From positions 1 to 26,121 of the forward strand of contig NZ_JAIDEN010000046.1 of the NCBI RefSeq assembly GCF_029054785.1: a stretch of DNA of 26,121 bases, given 5' to 3'. Positions 15,942 to 21,819 of the stretch are shown piece after piece. A program made the position numbers and the translations under genes. Numbering within the stretch: the stretch's first letter is position 1; every line of letters starts with the position of its first letter. This stretch comes from Duncaniella sp. (GTDB lineage Bacteria > Bacteroidota > Bacteroidia > Bacteroidales > Muribaculaceae). The notes under the pieces are model-generated. The model worked only from the letters and a program-made list of their open reading frames with translations. It did not search any database and was not told where the DNA came from.

Positions 15942-16310
15942 TCAGTCCTCCTCCCGGTGGAGTTTGGGATTGGAGGCGTGGCGCGTTGCGTCGCGGGCCG
16001 TCTTCTTCTCGATGTTGCGGCGGAAAGCCTCGGTCAGGTCGATCCCGGTCTGGTTGGCGATAGCAGTCAGCACCCAGAGCAGGTCGGCCAGTTCGTCGGC
16101 CAAGGCATCGGGATCCTCTCCGGCCTTGAATGACTGGTCGCCGAAGCGTCGGGCCATGATGCGCGCCACCTCGCCGGTCTCTTCGGCCAGGATGGCGGTG
16201 TTGGTCAGAGGCGAGAAATACCTCACCCCCGTCGTGGTGATCCATTCGTCGACCGTTGCCTGGAGAGAGCGCAGGGAGATCGAGTCGTCCGGTGTAGGGA
16301 TGATGTTCAT
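15942..16310 (-). CDS. MazG-like nucleotide pyrophosphohydrolase
   Basis: A 122-residue all-alpha NTP pyrophosphohydrolase. The metal-binding motif EETGE (43-47) is followed by DELADLLWVL (72-81), giving the ExxE-12-28-ExxD arrangement of the MazG superfamily. It probably converts non-canonical or excess NTPs to NMPs, a house-cleaning role. It begins 7 nt after dtd ends, so the two are almost certainly co-transcribed and both act in quality control. It is a single-domain version, unlike the two-domain E. coli MazG; the exact substrate is unknown. The polar tail after about 105 looks disordered. Confidence 0.9.
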   Translation of the reverse strand: MNIIPTPDDSISLRSLQATVDEWITTTGVRYFSPLTNTAILAEETGEVARIMARRFGDQSFKAGEDPDALADELADLLWVLTAIANQTGIDLTEAFRRNIEKKTARDATRHASNPKLHREED

Positions 16311-16317
16311 GGCTTGT

Positions 16318-16770
16318 CTATTCGCGTAGTTTTGAGTCTATAACAATTGTAACGGGACCATCGTTCACCAGAGCGACCTGCATGTCGGCGCCGAAGACAC
16401 CTTTTTTGACCTCGCGTCCGAGCAGGGCTTGGCACTCCGAGCAGAAACGCTCATAGAGGGGGATGGCCAGATCGTGGCCTGCGGCGCGGATGTAGCTCGG
16501 ACGGTTGCCCTTGCGAGTCGAGGCGCAGAGAGTGAACTGGCTGACGGCCAGGATTTCACCTCCGGCATCGATTACAGAGCGGTTCATGACGCCCTCGCTG
16601 TCGGCAAGGATTCGCATAGCAGTGCATTTTGCGGCAAGCCAGCGCACGTCGTCTTCGCTGTCGCCCTCGGCCACGCCGACAAGAACCATCAGACCGGGGC
16701 CTATGGCACTGTGAAGCGAGCCTCCGATGCTGACCGAAGCCTCTTTTACTCGTTGAATAACTAATCTCAT
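16318..16770 (-). CDS. dtd: D-aminoacyl-tRNA deacylase
   Basis: A 150-residue homodimeric enzyme that removes D-amino acids (and glycine mischarged on tRNA-Ala) from tRNA. The opening MRLVIQRVKEASV, the SQFTL motif at 77-81 and the Gly-cisPro motif in NDGPVT (136-141) are diagnostic. The frame is open to a start at 16860, but the ATG at 16770 matches the family N-terminus exactly. A -7 box (16776-16783) lies only 5 nt before this ATG, suggesting a leaderless or near-leaderless mRNA. It leads the two-gene dtd-mazG unit. Confidence 0.96.
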   Translation of the reverse strand: MRLVIQRVKEASVSIGGSLHSAIGPGLMVLVGVAEGDSEDDVRWLAAKCTAMRILADSEGVMNRSVIDAGGEILAVSQFTLCASTRKGNRPSYIRAAGHDLAIPLYERFCSECQALLGREVKKGVFGADMQVALVNDGPVTIVIDSKLRE

Positions 16771-16775
16771 AAGTG

Positions 16776-16783
16776 CAAAAATA
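16776..16783 (-). promoter_or_regulatory. Putative -7 box for dtd, very close to its start codon
   Basis: The minus strand reads TATTTTTG, an exact TAnnTTTG match, followed by CACTT and then the dtd ATG. With the usual 5-8 nt from box to transcript start, the mRNA would begin at or next to the ATG. Confidence 0.5.
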
Positions 16784-16875
16784 CAAAAAAAATGAATCAA
16801 CGCATCATCTTTCCTGATTTTTCCACCGTAACTGCCCCTACCGGGCCTTTTGCCAGACATTGAGGCGGGAGGGGA

Positions 16876-17733
16876 TCAGTAGTCGCTGAAGAGGCGGGGT
16901 TTGATGACGAGGCCGACGCGGACGGTGGAGTGGAATTCCTTGTAGGCGAGGAGGCCTTCGCCGTAGCCGTTGTAGTATTGCAGGAAGAGGAACTGGTTGT
17001 CACGCTTGAAGATGCGGTAGTTGAGTTCGACGGTGGTGTTGTAGTTCATCTTCCAGCTTTTGCGCCTGACGAGGTTGACGGCGAGGCCGAAGCGTCCGTT
17101 CTGTGAGTTGAAGCTGGTGCCGACCTGATAGATGCCGCAGTAGTCGAGGATGTCTTTGTTTTCGACGCCGTCGATGATCGGGATCCAGGCTTTGCCGTGG
17201 ACCACTATCTGGGGGTCGATCAGGATGCTTCCGCCGAGGCTGATGCGGTTCCAGGAGCGCGATGCGGTGCCGTCGCGGCCGTTTGATTCATGCTCTACGA
17301 TGAGGTTGAGCTTGCCGACGAAGCGCCCTTTGACGAAGAGCGGTTTGGTCAGTCCGACGCCGGGGTTGAAGTTCAGGTCGGTCATCGGAAGGGAGTTTTC
17401 GAGCACGTTCCAGAAGCATTTCTGCGAGTAGAAGAGGAAGAGATAGGTCCCCCAGGGGAGGGTGCTTCGGGTCAGGCGCTGGGCTATGGAGATCTGAAAC
17501 TTGATGTTGGAGTTCTCGCGTGTGACGCGCTGGCCCACAGGACATCCGAAGATGAAATAGTTGTCCTTGTAGAGTCCGAAGTAGGGGCCGTCGTCAAAGG
17601 CGCGTCTGACGCTGTCGGTGTCGATCTCGTCGTCGTTGATGTTGACGATCTGTGCGCTTGTCCTGAGGGGAAAGGCAGCCGCGAGGAATGCCGTGGATAG
17701 TATGCAGAGTGCGTAGTGCAGGAATCTTCTCAT
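16876..17733 (-). CDS. pldA: Outer-membrane phospholipase A (OMPLA)
   Basis: A 285-residue protein with a signal peptide (MRRFLHYALCILSTAFLAAA, ending near TSAQ). The OMPLA active-site block is present: His148 and Ser150 in EHESNGRDG, then SRSWNR with Asn162. The spacing (+2, +14) equals that of E. coli His142/Ser144/Asn156. The rest alternates as beta-strands of a 12-stranded barrel, with WGTYLFLFYSQKCFWN and GKLNLIVEHES typical of the family. It would hydrolyse phospholipids in the outer leaflet, keeping the outer membrane asymmetric. The ATG at 17733 is chosen over 17766 because it begins the signal peptide and lies downstream of a -7 box. It is divergent from a lipoprotein gene. Confidence 0.92.
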   Translation of the reverse strand: MRRFLHYALCILSTAFLAAAFPLRTSAQIVNINDDEIDTDSVRRAFDDGPYFGLYKDNYFIFGCPVGQRVTRENSNIKFQISIAQRLTRSTLPWGTYLFLFYSQKCFWNVLENSLPMTDLNFNPGVGLTKPLFVKGRFVGKLNLIVEHESNGRDGTASRSWNRISLGGSILIDPQIVVHGKAWIPIIDGVENKDILDYCGIYQVGTSFNSQNGRFGLAVNLVRRKSWKMNYNTTVELNYRIFKRDNQFLFLQYYNGYGEGLLAYKEFHSTVRVGLVIKPRLFSDY

Positions 17734-17763
17734 GCTGATTGGTTGAAGGGGGCGGTCTGGATG

Positions 17764-17771
17764 CAAAATTA
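17764..17771 (-). promoter_or_regulatory. Putative -7 box for pldA
   Basis: The minus strand reads TAATTTTG, an exact consensus match, 30 nt before the pldA ATG. It is 12 bp from the oppositely directed box at 17784-17791, so the two promoters overlap. Confidence 0.6.
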
Positions 17772-17783
17772 AGAATAATTTCG

Positions 17784-17791
17784 TATTTTTG
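17784..17791 (+). promoter_or_regulatory. Putative -7 box for the DUF4369/thioredoxin-like lipoprotein gene
   Basis: TATTTTTG followed by CC, 18 nt before the ATG at 17810; an exact TAnnTTTG match. It rules out the longer frame starting at 17789. Confidence 0.6.
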
Positions 17792-17809
17792 CCTGAAAAT
17801 TCTGAGACT

Positions 17810-18865
17810 ATGCGTTATTCCTCCATATTTCTGCTCCTGCCGCTGTTTCTGCTCGCTCTGCTGCCTGGCTGCGGCAATGACGAAGAGTTCATGATAAAAT
17901 GCGAGATAAAGGGTCTGGGCAACAAGGGTGTCGAGATGTTTTATGTCGACCGCGATCTCCGTCGGGCTTCGTTCCATCCTGTCGACGACAAGGTGACGCT
18001 GCGCGGGGTCTCGCAGGAGCCGACTCTCGTCGAGGTGTTCACTGTCGACGGCGAGTGGCTCTTCGGCTGTGTGGCCCGCAACGGCGACGAACTGGAGGTG
18101 AAGATGGCGCTTGGCTCGCCTGAGTCGGTCAAAATCAAGGGTAATGACGATTCGAAGCGCTATGCGGCTTTCCTTGCGGCCAATGACTCGGTGTTGCGCT
18201 TGGGCGATGACTTTGCGGTCAACCGTCTGATTGCCGCTGAGGTGAGATCGAATCCGTCGGCCATCTCGTCGGCCATGCTGCTGGCTACCCGTTTCAAGGC
18301 CCGCGGCCATGAGCTGCTTGCCGATTCGCTGATCAATGCCCTGAGCCCTGAGGCGCGTCCTGCCGGGGTGATCGGCGGTTTTGCCGGTCTTCTTGGCGAG
18401 CAACTGACTCCGGCGGCGCGTGGCGATGTGAGGACAATGACTTTCCGCGCGGCTCCTGACACCGTGATCCGCTATGTTCCGGCCATGCAGAGTTACAGCC
18501 TGCTTGCTTTCGTCGGGCGCAACCGTCCGGACAGCATCCGCTCTGTCCTGCGCGAGTTTCAGGATAAGCTTCACAAGAAGCGTTTCAAGGAGATTGAGAT
18601 GACCGTCATGTCAGACAGCGCTACCTGGGCGGCTTCGATCCGGCGCGACAGCACCAGATGGGTGCAGGCCTGGCTCCCCGGCGGAGTGGCCCACAATGCC
18701 GTCAGGGTGTTGCAGGTGCCTTATGTGCCGTTTTTCATCGTGACCGACAGTCTTGGCCGTCAGATTTACCGTGGCGGGTCGGTCAGCGCCGCCGCCGATA
18801 CCGTGCGTTCGCGCCTGGCTCCCTATTTCCGGGAGGTGGCTGCGACCGACTCTGTCAGCGACTGA
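17810..18865 (+). CDS. Lipoprotein with DUF4369-like and thioredoxin-like domains, no CXXC
   Basis: A 351-residue lipoprotein with a signal peptide ending in LLPGC (Cys21), followed by acidic residues (GNDEE) that may serve as a surface-export signal. Residues about 25-130 resemble DUF4369, the N-domain of Bacteroidetes thioredoxin-like proteins (KCEIKGLGNKGVEMFYVD and so on). After a helical middle, residues about 220-340 resemble a thioredoxin fold (SLLAFVGRNRPDS, later VPYVPFFIVTDSLGRQIYRGG). The site where CXXC belongs reads GRNRPD, so disulfide chemistry is not expected. The role is unknown. The start follows a -7 box. A hairpin formed by a direct-repeat pair begins 7 nt after the stop. 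Confidence 0.8.
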   Translation: MRYSSIFLLLPLFLLALLPGCGNDEEFMIKCEIKGLGNKGVEMFYVDRDLRRASFHPVDDKVTLRGVSQEPTLVEVFTVDGEWLFGCVARNGDELEVKMALGSPESVKIKGNDDSKRYAAFLAANDSVLRLGDDFAVNRLIAAEVRSNPSAISSAMLLATRFKARGHELLADSLINALSPEARPAGVIGGFAGLLGEQLTPAARGDVRTMTFRAAPDTVIRYVPAMQSYSLLAFVGRNRPDSIRSVLREFQDKLHKKRFKEIEMTVMSDSATWAASIRRDSTRWVQAWLPGGVAHNAVRVLQVPYVPFFIVTDSLGRQIYRGGSVSAAADTVRSRLAPYFREVAATDSVSD

Positions 18866-18872
18866 GAGGTTG

Positions 18873-18948
18873 GTGTAAAACCTACCAAAGCTAACTGCGG
18901 CAGGTTTTGCACATCCACAAACCAAAGCCAATTGCAGCAGGTTTTGCA
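18873..18948 (+). repeat. 28-bp direct repeat pair forming alternative hairpins
   Basis: 18884-18911 and 18921-18948 match at 25 of 28 positions (offset 37 bp), each ending in GCAGGTTTTGCA or its GCGGC variant. The bases just before the first copy (18873-18883, GTGTAAAACCT) pair with AGGTTTTGCAC at 18902-18912, with one wobble. They could equally pair with the second copy's AGGTTTTGCA (18939-18948). It lies directly after the lipoprotein stop codon and could act as a 3' hairpin or weak terminator. No T-run follows. Confidence 0.7.
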
Positions 18949-18996
18949 ACATCTTCAGATGCAGGCAATAAAAGGGGATGGATGAGCGTTATGAGT

Positions 18997-19028
18997 AGGC
19001 ATAGCCACAACACAGAACAGGCATAGCC
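18997..19028 (+). repeat. Two AGGCATAGCC sites 22 bp apart upstream of the beta-helix lipoprotein
   Basis: Identical 10-mers at 18997-19006 and 19019-19028, spaced about two helical turns and ending 15 bp before the ATG. This could be an operator or chance; no regulator gene is adjacent. No TAnnTTTG box is visible in this gap. Confidence 0.4.
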
Positions 19029-19043
19029 TCCATAATAGAAAGA

Positions 19044-20438
19044 ATGAAAACACTCCTCAGCATAGTCCTGATGTCGGCCATCACTCTGATCCTCGCCGGA
19101 TGTATAGAGGACGGTATCGACACTTCACCCTCATCGCAGCCTGAATTTTCGGTGGACACGCTCTTTCTGGGCACGGTGTTCACCGATCAGCCCACACCCA
19201 CCAGCCGTTTTATGGTCTATAACCGTCATGACAGGATCATCAGCATCAGCGACATCTCCCTGCGTGGCGGCGGCAGTGATTTCCGTCTGAATGTCGACGG
19301 ATTTGCCGGAGAGAGCTTCCACAATGTCGAGATACGCCCGAAGGACTCAATTTTTGTCTTCGTAGAGGCCACTCTCAGCCCCAACGGCGCTCCCGGCCTT
19401 TCGAAAATCAACCGGATAATAGACTTCACGACCAACGGCGTGACCCGCAGTGTGGTTGTCCATGCCGACGGTCAGGATGTCAGCCGCATCAAGGGTGAGG
19501 TCATCGAATCCGATACGCGTTTCGAGGCCACATATCCCTATCAGATTTTCGATTCGCTCGTTGTCGGACCGGGTGCCACTCTGACACTCGCTCCCGGCAC
19601 TACTCTCCATTTCCATGACAAGGCCTTCTGCCGCGTTGAAGGGACTCTCGTCAGCGAGGGGACTCCTGAGAAGCCGGTCAATCTCTGCGGCGACCGCACG
19701 GGCAACGTCGTGGGACAGATCCCGTTCGACCTGATGGCCTCGCAATGGCGCGGGCTTGAATTCGCTCCTGAGAGCCGTGGAAACAGTCTGAGCCACACGA
19801 TCGTGCGCAACACTGTCAGCGGTGTGCTTGCCGACTCGCTCTCGCAGGTCACTATGCTCAACTGCCGCCTGCGCAACAGTGCGGGCTATACGCTCAGGGC
19901 GCGCTATGCCGATCTGCGTATTGTCGGCTGCGAGCTGGCCGAGGCCGCCGAGGGGGTATTTTCAATCACCGGGGGGACTACTGTGGTCAATCACTCGACC
20001 ATCGCAAACTACTATCTCTTCTCGGTTCTCCGTGGAGCTTCTGTCCAGTTTGACCACTACAATTCGGAGAGCGACAACGGATCGGGGATGCCATATCTGA
20101 CGGCTGATTTCACCAACAGTATCATCTACGGCAACGGCACAGATCTCTCGGTCGGCGATTTCTCAGGCTGCCAGGTGACGCTGCGGCGCTGTCTGTTCAA
20201 GAGCGAGGGCAGTGACGATGACAATTTCCTGTCATGTATCTGGGACACGGATCCGCTCTACTACACCGTGCGCAACGACTATTATTTTGACTATCGCCTG
20301 AAGCCCGATTCGCCTGCGCTCGGCGCGGCTGATCCGGCTCTGACATTTCCGGAGGCCGTGAAGGACTTCTATGGAGTCAGCCGCCTTCCCGGAGCGCCCA
20401 ATCTCGGTGCCTACCAGGCCGCCGGGGAGGAGCAGTGA
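19044..20438 (+). CDS. Right-handed beta-helix repeat lipoprotein
   Basis: A 464-residue lipoprotein: signal peptide MKTLLSIVLMSAITLILAGC with Cys20 lipidated, followed by acidic IEDGID, compatible with surface display. Residues about 35-150 form a beta-sandwich-like domain (FLGTVFTDQPTPTSRFMVYNRHD). From about 165 the pattern PGATLTLAPGTTLHFHDKAFCRVEGTLV is the start of a parallel beta-helix, followed by repeats such as LSHTIVRNTVSGVL, VTMLNCRLRNS and LRIVGCELAEA. It ends with SPALGAADP and LGAYQ, typical of choice-of-anchor beta-helix lipoproteins. No lyase catalytic residues are identifiable. It follows the thioredoxin-like lipoprotein by 178 nt on the same strand. The function is unknown; glycan or protein binding at the surface is a guess. 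Confidence 0.82.
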   Translation: MKTLLSIVLMSAITLILAGCIEDGIDTSPSSQPEFSVDTLFLGTVFTDQPTPTSRFMVYNRHDRIISISDISLRGGGSDFRLNVDGFAGESFHNVEIRPKDSIFVFVEATLSPNGAPGLSKINRIIDFTTNGVTRSVVVHADGQDVSRIKGEVIESDTRFEATYPYQIFDSLVVGPGATLTLAPGTTLHFHDKAFCRVEGTLVSEGTPEKPVNLCGDRTGNVVGQIPFDLMASQWRGLEFAPESRGNSLSHTIVRNTVSGVLADSLSQVTMLNCRLRNSAGYTLRARYADLRIVGCELAEAAEGVFSITGGTTVVNHSTIANYYLFSVLRGASVQFDHYNSESDNGSGMPYLTADFTNSIIYGNGTDLSVGDFSGCQVTLRRCLFKSEGSDDDNFLSCIWDTDPLYYTVRNDYYFDYRLKPDSPALGAADPALTFPEAVKDFYGVSRLPGAPNLGAYQAAGEEQ

Positions 20439-20484
20439 GAGTCCGGGTACGCTCCCCACAATTTATTAATGGAACAATCAGTTG

Positions 20485-20807
20485 GCAAAAGCGAAGGACA
20501 CCTTCCCGATGTCCTTCGCCAGATAGTAACAATTTGTCTGTAAAATTGATTTTTGGTCTTGGATCCTTAAAATGATTGTAGATTTCAGGGGCTCAAGCAG
20601 ACCCCAAGGACCAAGATTCACGTAAAATCAGTGGTTATATGAGTTGTTTTGGAATCACAAAGTCTTCAATGAGGCTCTTTGTGTTTGAGAATTTCGTTGT
20701 TTAGTGATATTTGCTTTAAGTTAATTGAAGGTAGTAGTAAAATTGGTGGTAAATGAAAGTATGTAGATAGTAGAATCAAGTAATTTCTATTTATGATAGC
20801 AAAATTA
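20485..20807 (-). ncRNA. Candidate structured non-coding RNA
   Basis: A minus-strand unit with its own -7 box (TAATTTTG, 20807-20800), no good reading frame, and several stems. It ends in a perfect 10-bp hairpin (20519-20491) followed by TTTTGCC on the minus strand, a plausible intrinsic terminator. Internally, 20557-20568 pairs with 20606-20616 with one bulged base, enclosing a GGGG/CCCC stem. The predicted transcript is about 300 nt. No known RNA family is recognised. The hairpin may simply end the plus-strand lipoprotein mRNA instead. Confidence 0.3.
20491..20519. terminator. Perfect 10-bp hairpin, intrinsic terminator (best on minus strand)
   Basis: GCGAAGGACA and TGTCCTTCGC flank a 9-nt loop. 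On the minus strand the stem is followed by TTTT. On the plus strand it lies 53 nt after the lipoprotein stop with no T-run, though a run of four A precedes it. It probably serves both directions. Confidence 0.65.
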
Positions 20808-20834
20808 ACTAAAAAAATTACCCCCCCCGAAAAT

Positions 20835-20862
20835 TTTAACGTACTTTAACGTATTTGATGTA
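20835..20862. repeat. Three tandem TTTAACGTA-like units
   Basis: TTTAACGTA at 20835-20843 and 20845-20853, then TTTGATGTA at 20854-20862. They lie next to a C8 run in the gene-free region. They may be protein-binding sites or a short decayed tandem repeat. Confidence 0.5.
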
Positions 20863-20925
20863 TTTCGAATTTTTCCTTGATATTGTCGTTAAATATTTGG
20901 ATTTGGAAGGTTCATTACAATAAGG

Positions 20926-20954
20926 GGCTGCCTTGAAACTGCTTCAGAGCAGCC
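20926..20954. other. GGCTGC/GCAGCC hairpin downstream of the ferritin terminator
   Basis: Six-bp stem GGCTGC (20926-20931) and GCAGCC (20949-20954) with a 17-nt loop. On the minus strand CCTTATTG follows, so it could be a weak second terminator for ferritin. Confidence 0.4.
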
Positions 20955-20983
20955 GGGGTGCCGATAGCTTGTTGCGCTTAATA

Positions 20984-21032
20984 CAAAAAGGCCTCCGGCG
21001 GGGATACATTGGTTAGTATCGCGGCCGGAGGC
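20984..21032 (-). terminator. Intrinsic terminator of the ferritin gene
   Basis: Perfect 9-bp stem GCCTCCGGC (20991-20999) and GCCGGAGGC (21024-21032). Read on the minus strand it is followed at once by CTTTTTG. It starts 29 nt after the ferritin stop codon. Confidence 0.85.
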
Positions 21033-21060
21033 GCTTGGTGGTGTGTGTTGGAGAATTCTA

Positions 21061-21576
21061 TTATTCAGAAAGGATCGAGGGTGCGTTGTAGACGCGGCCT
21101 GCAAGTTCCTGATCAAGCATGTAGAGACCCATGCCGTCGTTTCCGATGAGGGAGTATTTGTCGATGAGTGTGCGGCAGTTGTCTTCTTCCTCCACCTGCT
21201 CGCTGACAAACCAGTTGAGGCGGTCGCGGGTAGCGTAGTCTTTCTCGGCTTCAGCCAGAGAGTAGAGATCGTTGATGAGGGCTGTCACTTTCTTTTCGTG
21301 TTCGAGTGTAGCCTTGAAGGCTTCGAGAGGAGATGCCCATGAGGTGGGGACGGGGTCAATGGCTTTAAGCTCTACACGGCCTCCGCGCTGGTTGACGTAG
21401 TTCATGAAGATTGTGGCGTGGGCCTGTTCTTCCTGAAACTGGATTTTGAACCAGTTGGCAACGCCCGGCATTCCTTCGGCCTGGAAGTGGAGCGACATTG
21501 AAAGATAGAGATATGCGCTCCAGAATTCGGCGTTGATCTGGGCGTTGATTGCGTCCTGAATTTTGTTGTTTAACAT
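21061..21576 (-). CDS. ftnA: Bacterial non-haem ferritin
   Basis: A 171-residue four-helix iron-storage protein that assembles as a 24-mer in the cytosol and oxidises Fe(II) at a ferroxidase centre. Visible ligands include Glu17 in NAEFWSAYLYLSM, the EEQAHA segment with Glu and His near 50, and the Glu cluster EQVEEE near 126-131. The length and the N-terminus MLNNKIQDAINAQINAE are those of Bacteroidales ferritins. A TAnnTTTG box lies 41 nt upstream and a strong terminator follows, so it is a single-gene unit. No Fur or OxyR site could be identified by eye. It is separated from argH by a complete copy of the dispersed repeat. Confidence 0.96.
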   Translation of the reverse strand: MLNNKIQDAINAQINAEFWSAYLYLSMSLHFQAEGMPGVANWFKIQFQEEQAHATIFMNYVNQRGGRVELKAIDPVPTSWASPLEAFKATLEHEKKVTALINDLYSLAEAEKDYATRDRLNWFVSEQVEEEDNCRTLIDKYSLIGNDGMGLYMLDQELAGRVYNAPSILSE

Positions 21577-21616
21577 TGCAGTTTGTGATTTGAGTTGATC
21601 ATAAAATTTCAGAAAG

Positions 21617-21624
21617 CAAAAATA
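21617..21624 (-). promoter_or_regulatory. Putative -7 box for ferritin
   Basis: The minus strand reads TATTTTTG, an exact consensus match, 41 nt before the ATG at 21576. It gives a leader of roughly 35 nt. Confidence 0.6.
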
Positions 21625-21683
21625 AGAACTTTCTGTAAAAAAAGCCTTGTTGAAGGGGATATTTTTTCCTTTACGGTTAGCCT

Positions 21684-21819
21684 AAGAGGTTGTTTAACAA
21701 CAATAGTTAAAATCTGAGCGAAAGTTTTGAGGTGAATATGGCTCCTTTCTCATTTACAACAATTTATCTAAAAGATACACCACTCAGATTGAACTCTTGT
21801 TTTTAAACAACGACCTCTA
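21684..21819. repeat. Complete dispersed inverted-repeat element (about 135 bp, MITE/REP-like)
   Basis: The left terminus, 21685-21718, runs from AGAGGTTGTTTAACAA to AATCTGAG. The right terminus, 21783-21818, runs from CTCAGATT to ACCTCT and is its imperfect inverse. The centre carries GCGAAAGTTTTGAG, AATATGGCTC and a 49-bp block identical to window bases 1-49. There is no open frame. It lies between argH and the ferritin promoter, and its outer right bases provide the argH TAG stop. I see no obvious target-site duplication. Confidence 0.85.

Larger units (their letters stand above)
20439..21060. other. 622-bp AT-rich gene-free stretch
   Basis: No credible protein gene on either strand. Contents from left to right: a perfect 10-bp hairpin (20491-20519), a bulged long hairpin (20557-20616), a smaller stem with CACAAAG/CTTTGTG arms on the minus strand, a minus-strand -7 box (20800-20807), a run of eight C (20821-20828), three tandem TTTAACGTA-like units (20835-20862), a GGCTGC/GCAGCC hairpin (20926-20954) and the ferritin terminator (20984-21032). 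Base composition is far more AT-rich than the surrounding genes. Confidence 0.8.

Noticed and set aside
15302..16063. Plus-strand frame of 253 codons opposite deoC and mazG
   Set aside because: Antisense shadow of two conserved genes; composition is not protein-like.
17594..18574. Minus-strand frame of 326 codons opposite the lipoprotein gene and the pldA start
   Set aside because: It crosses the divergent promoters and is Arg/His-rich without motifs. The plus-strand frame has a lipoprotein signal and domains.
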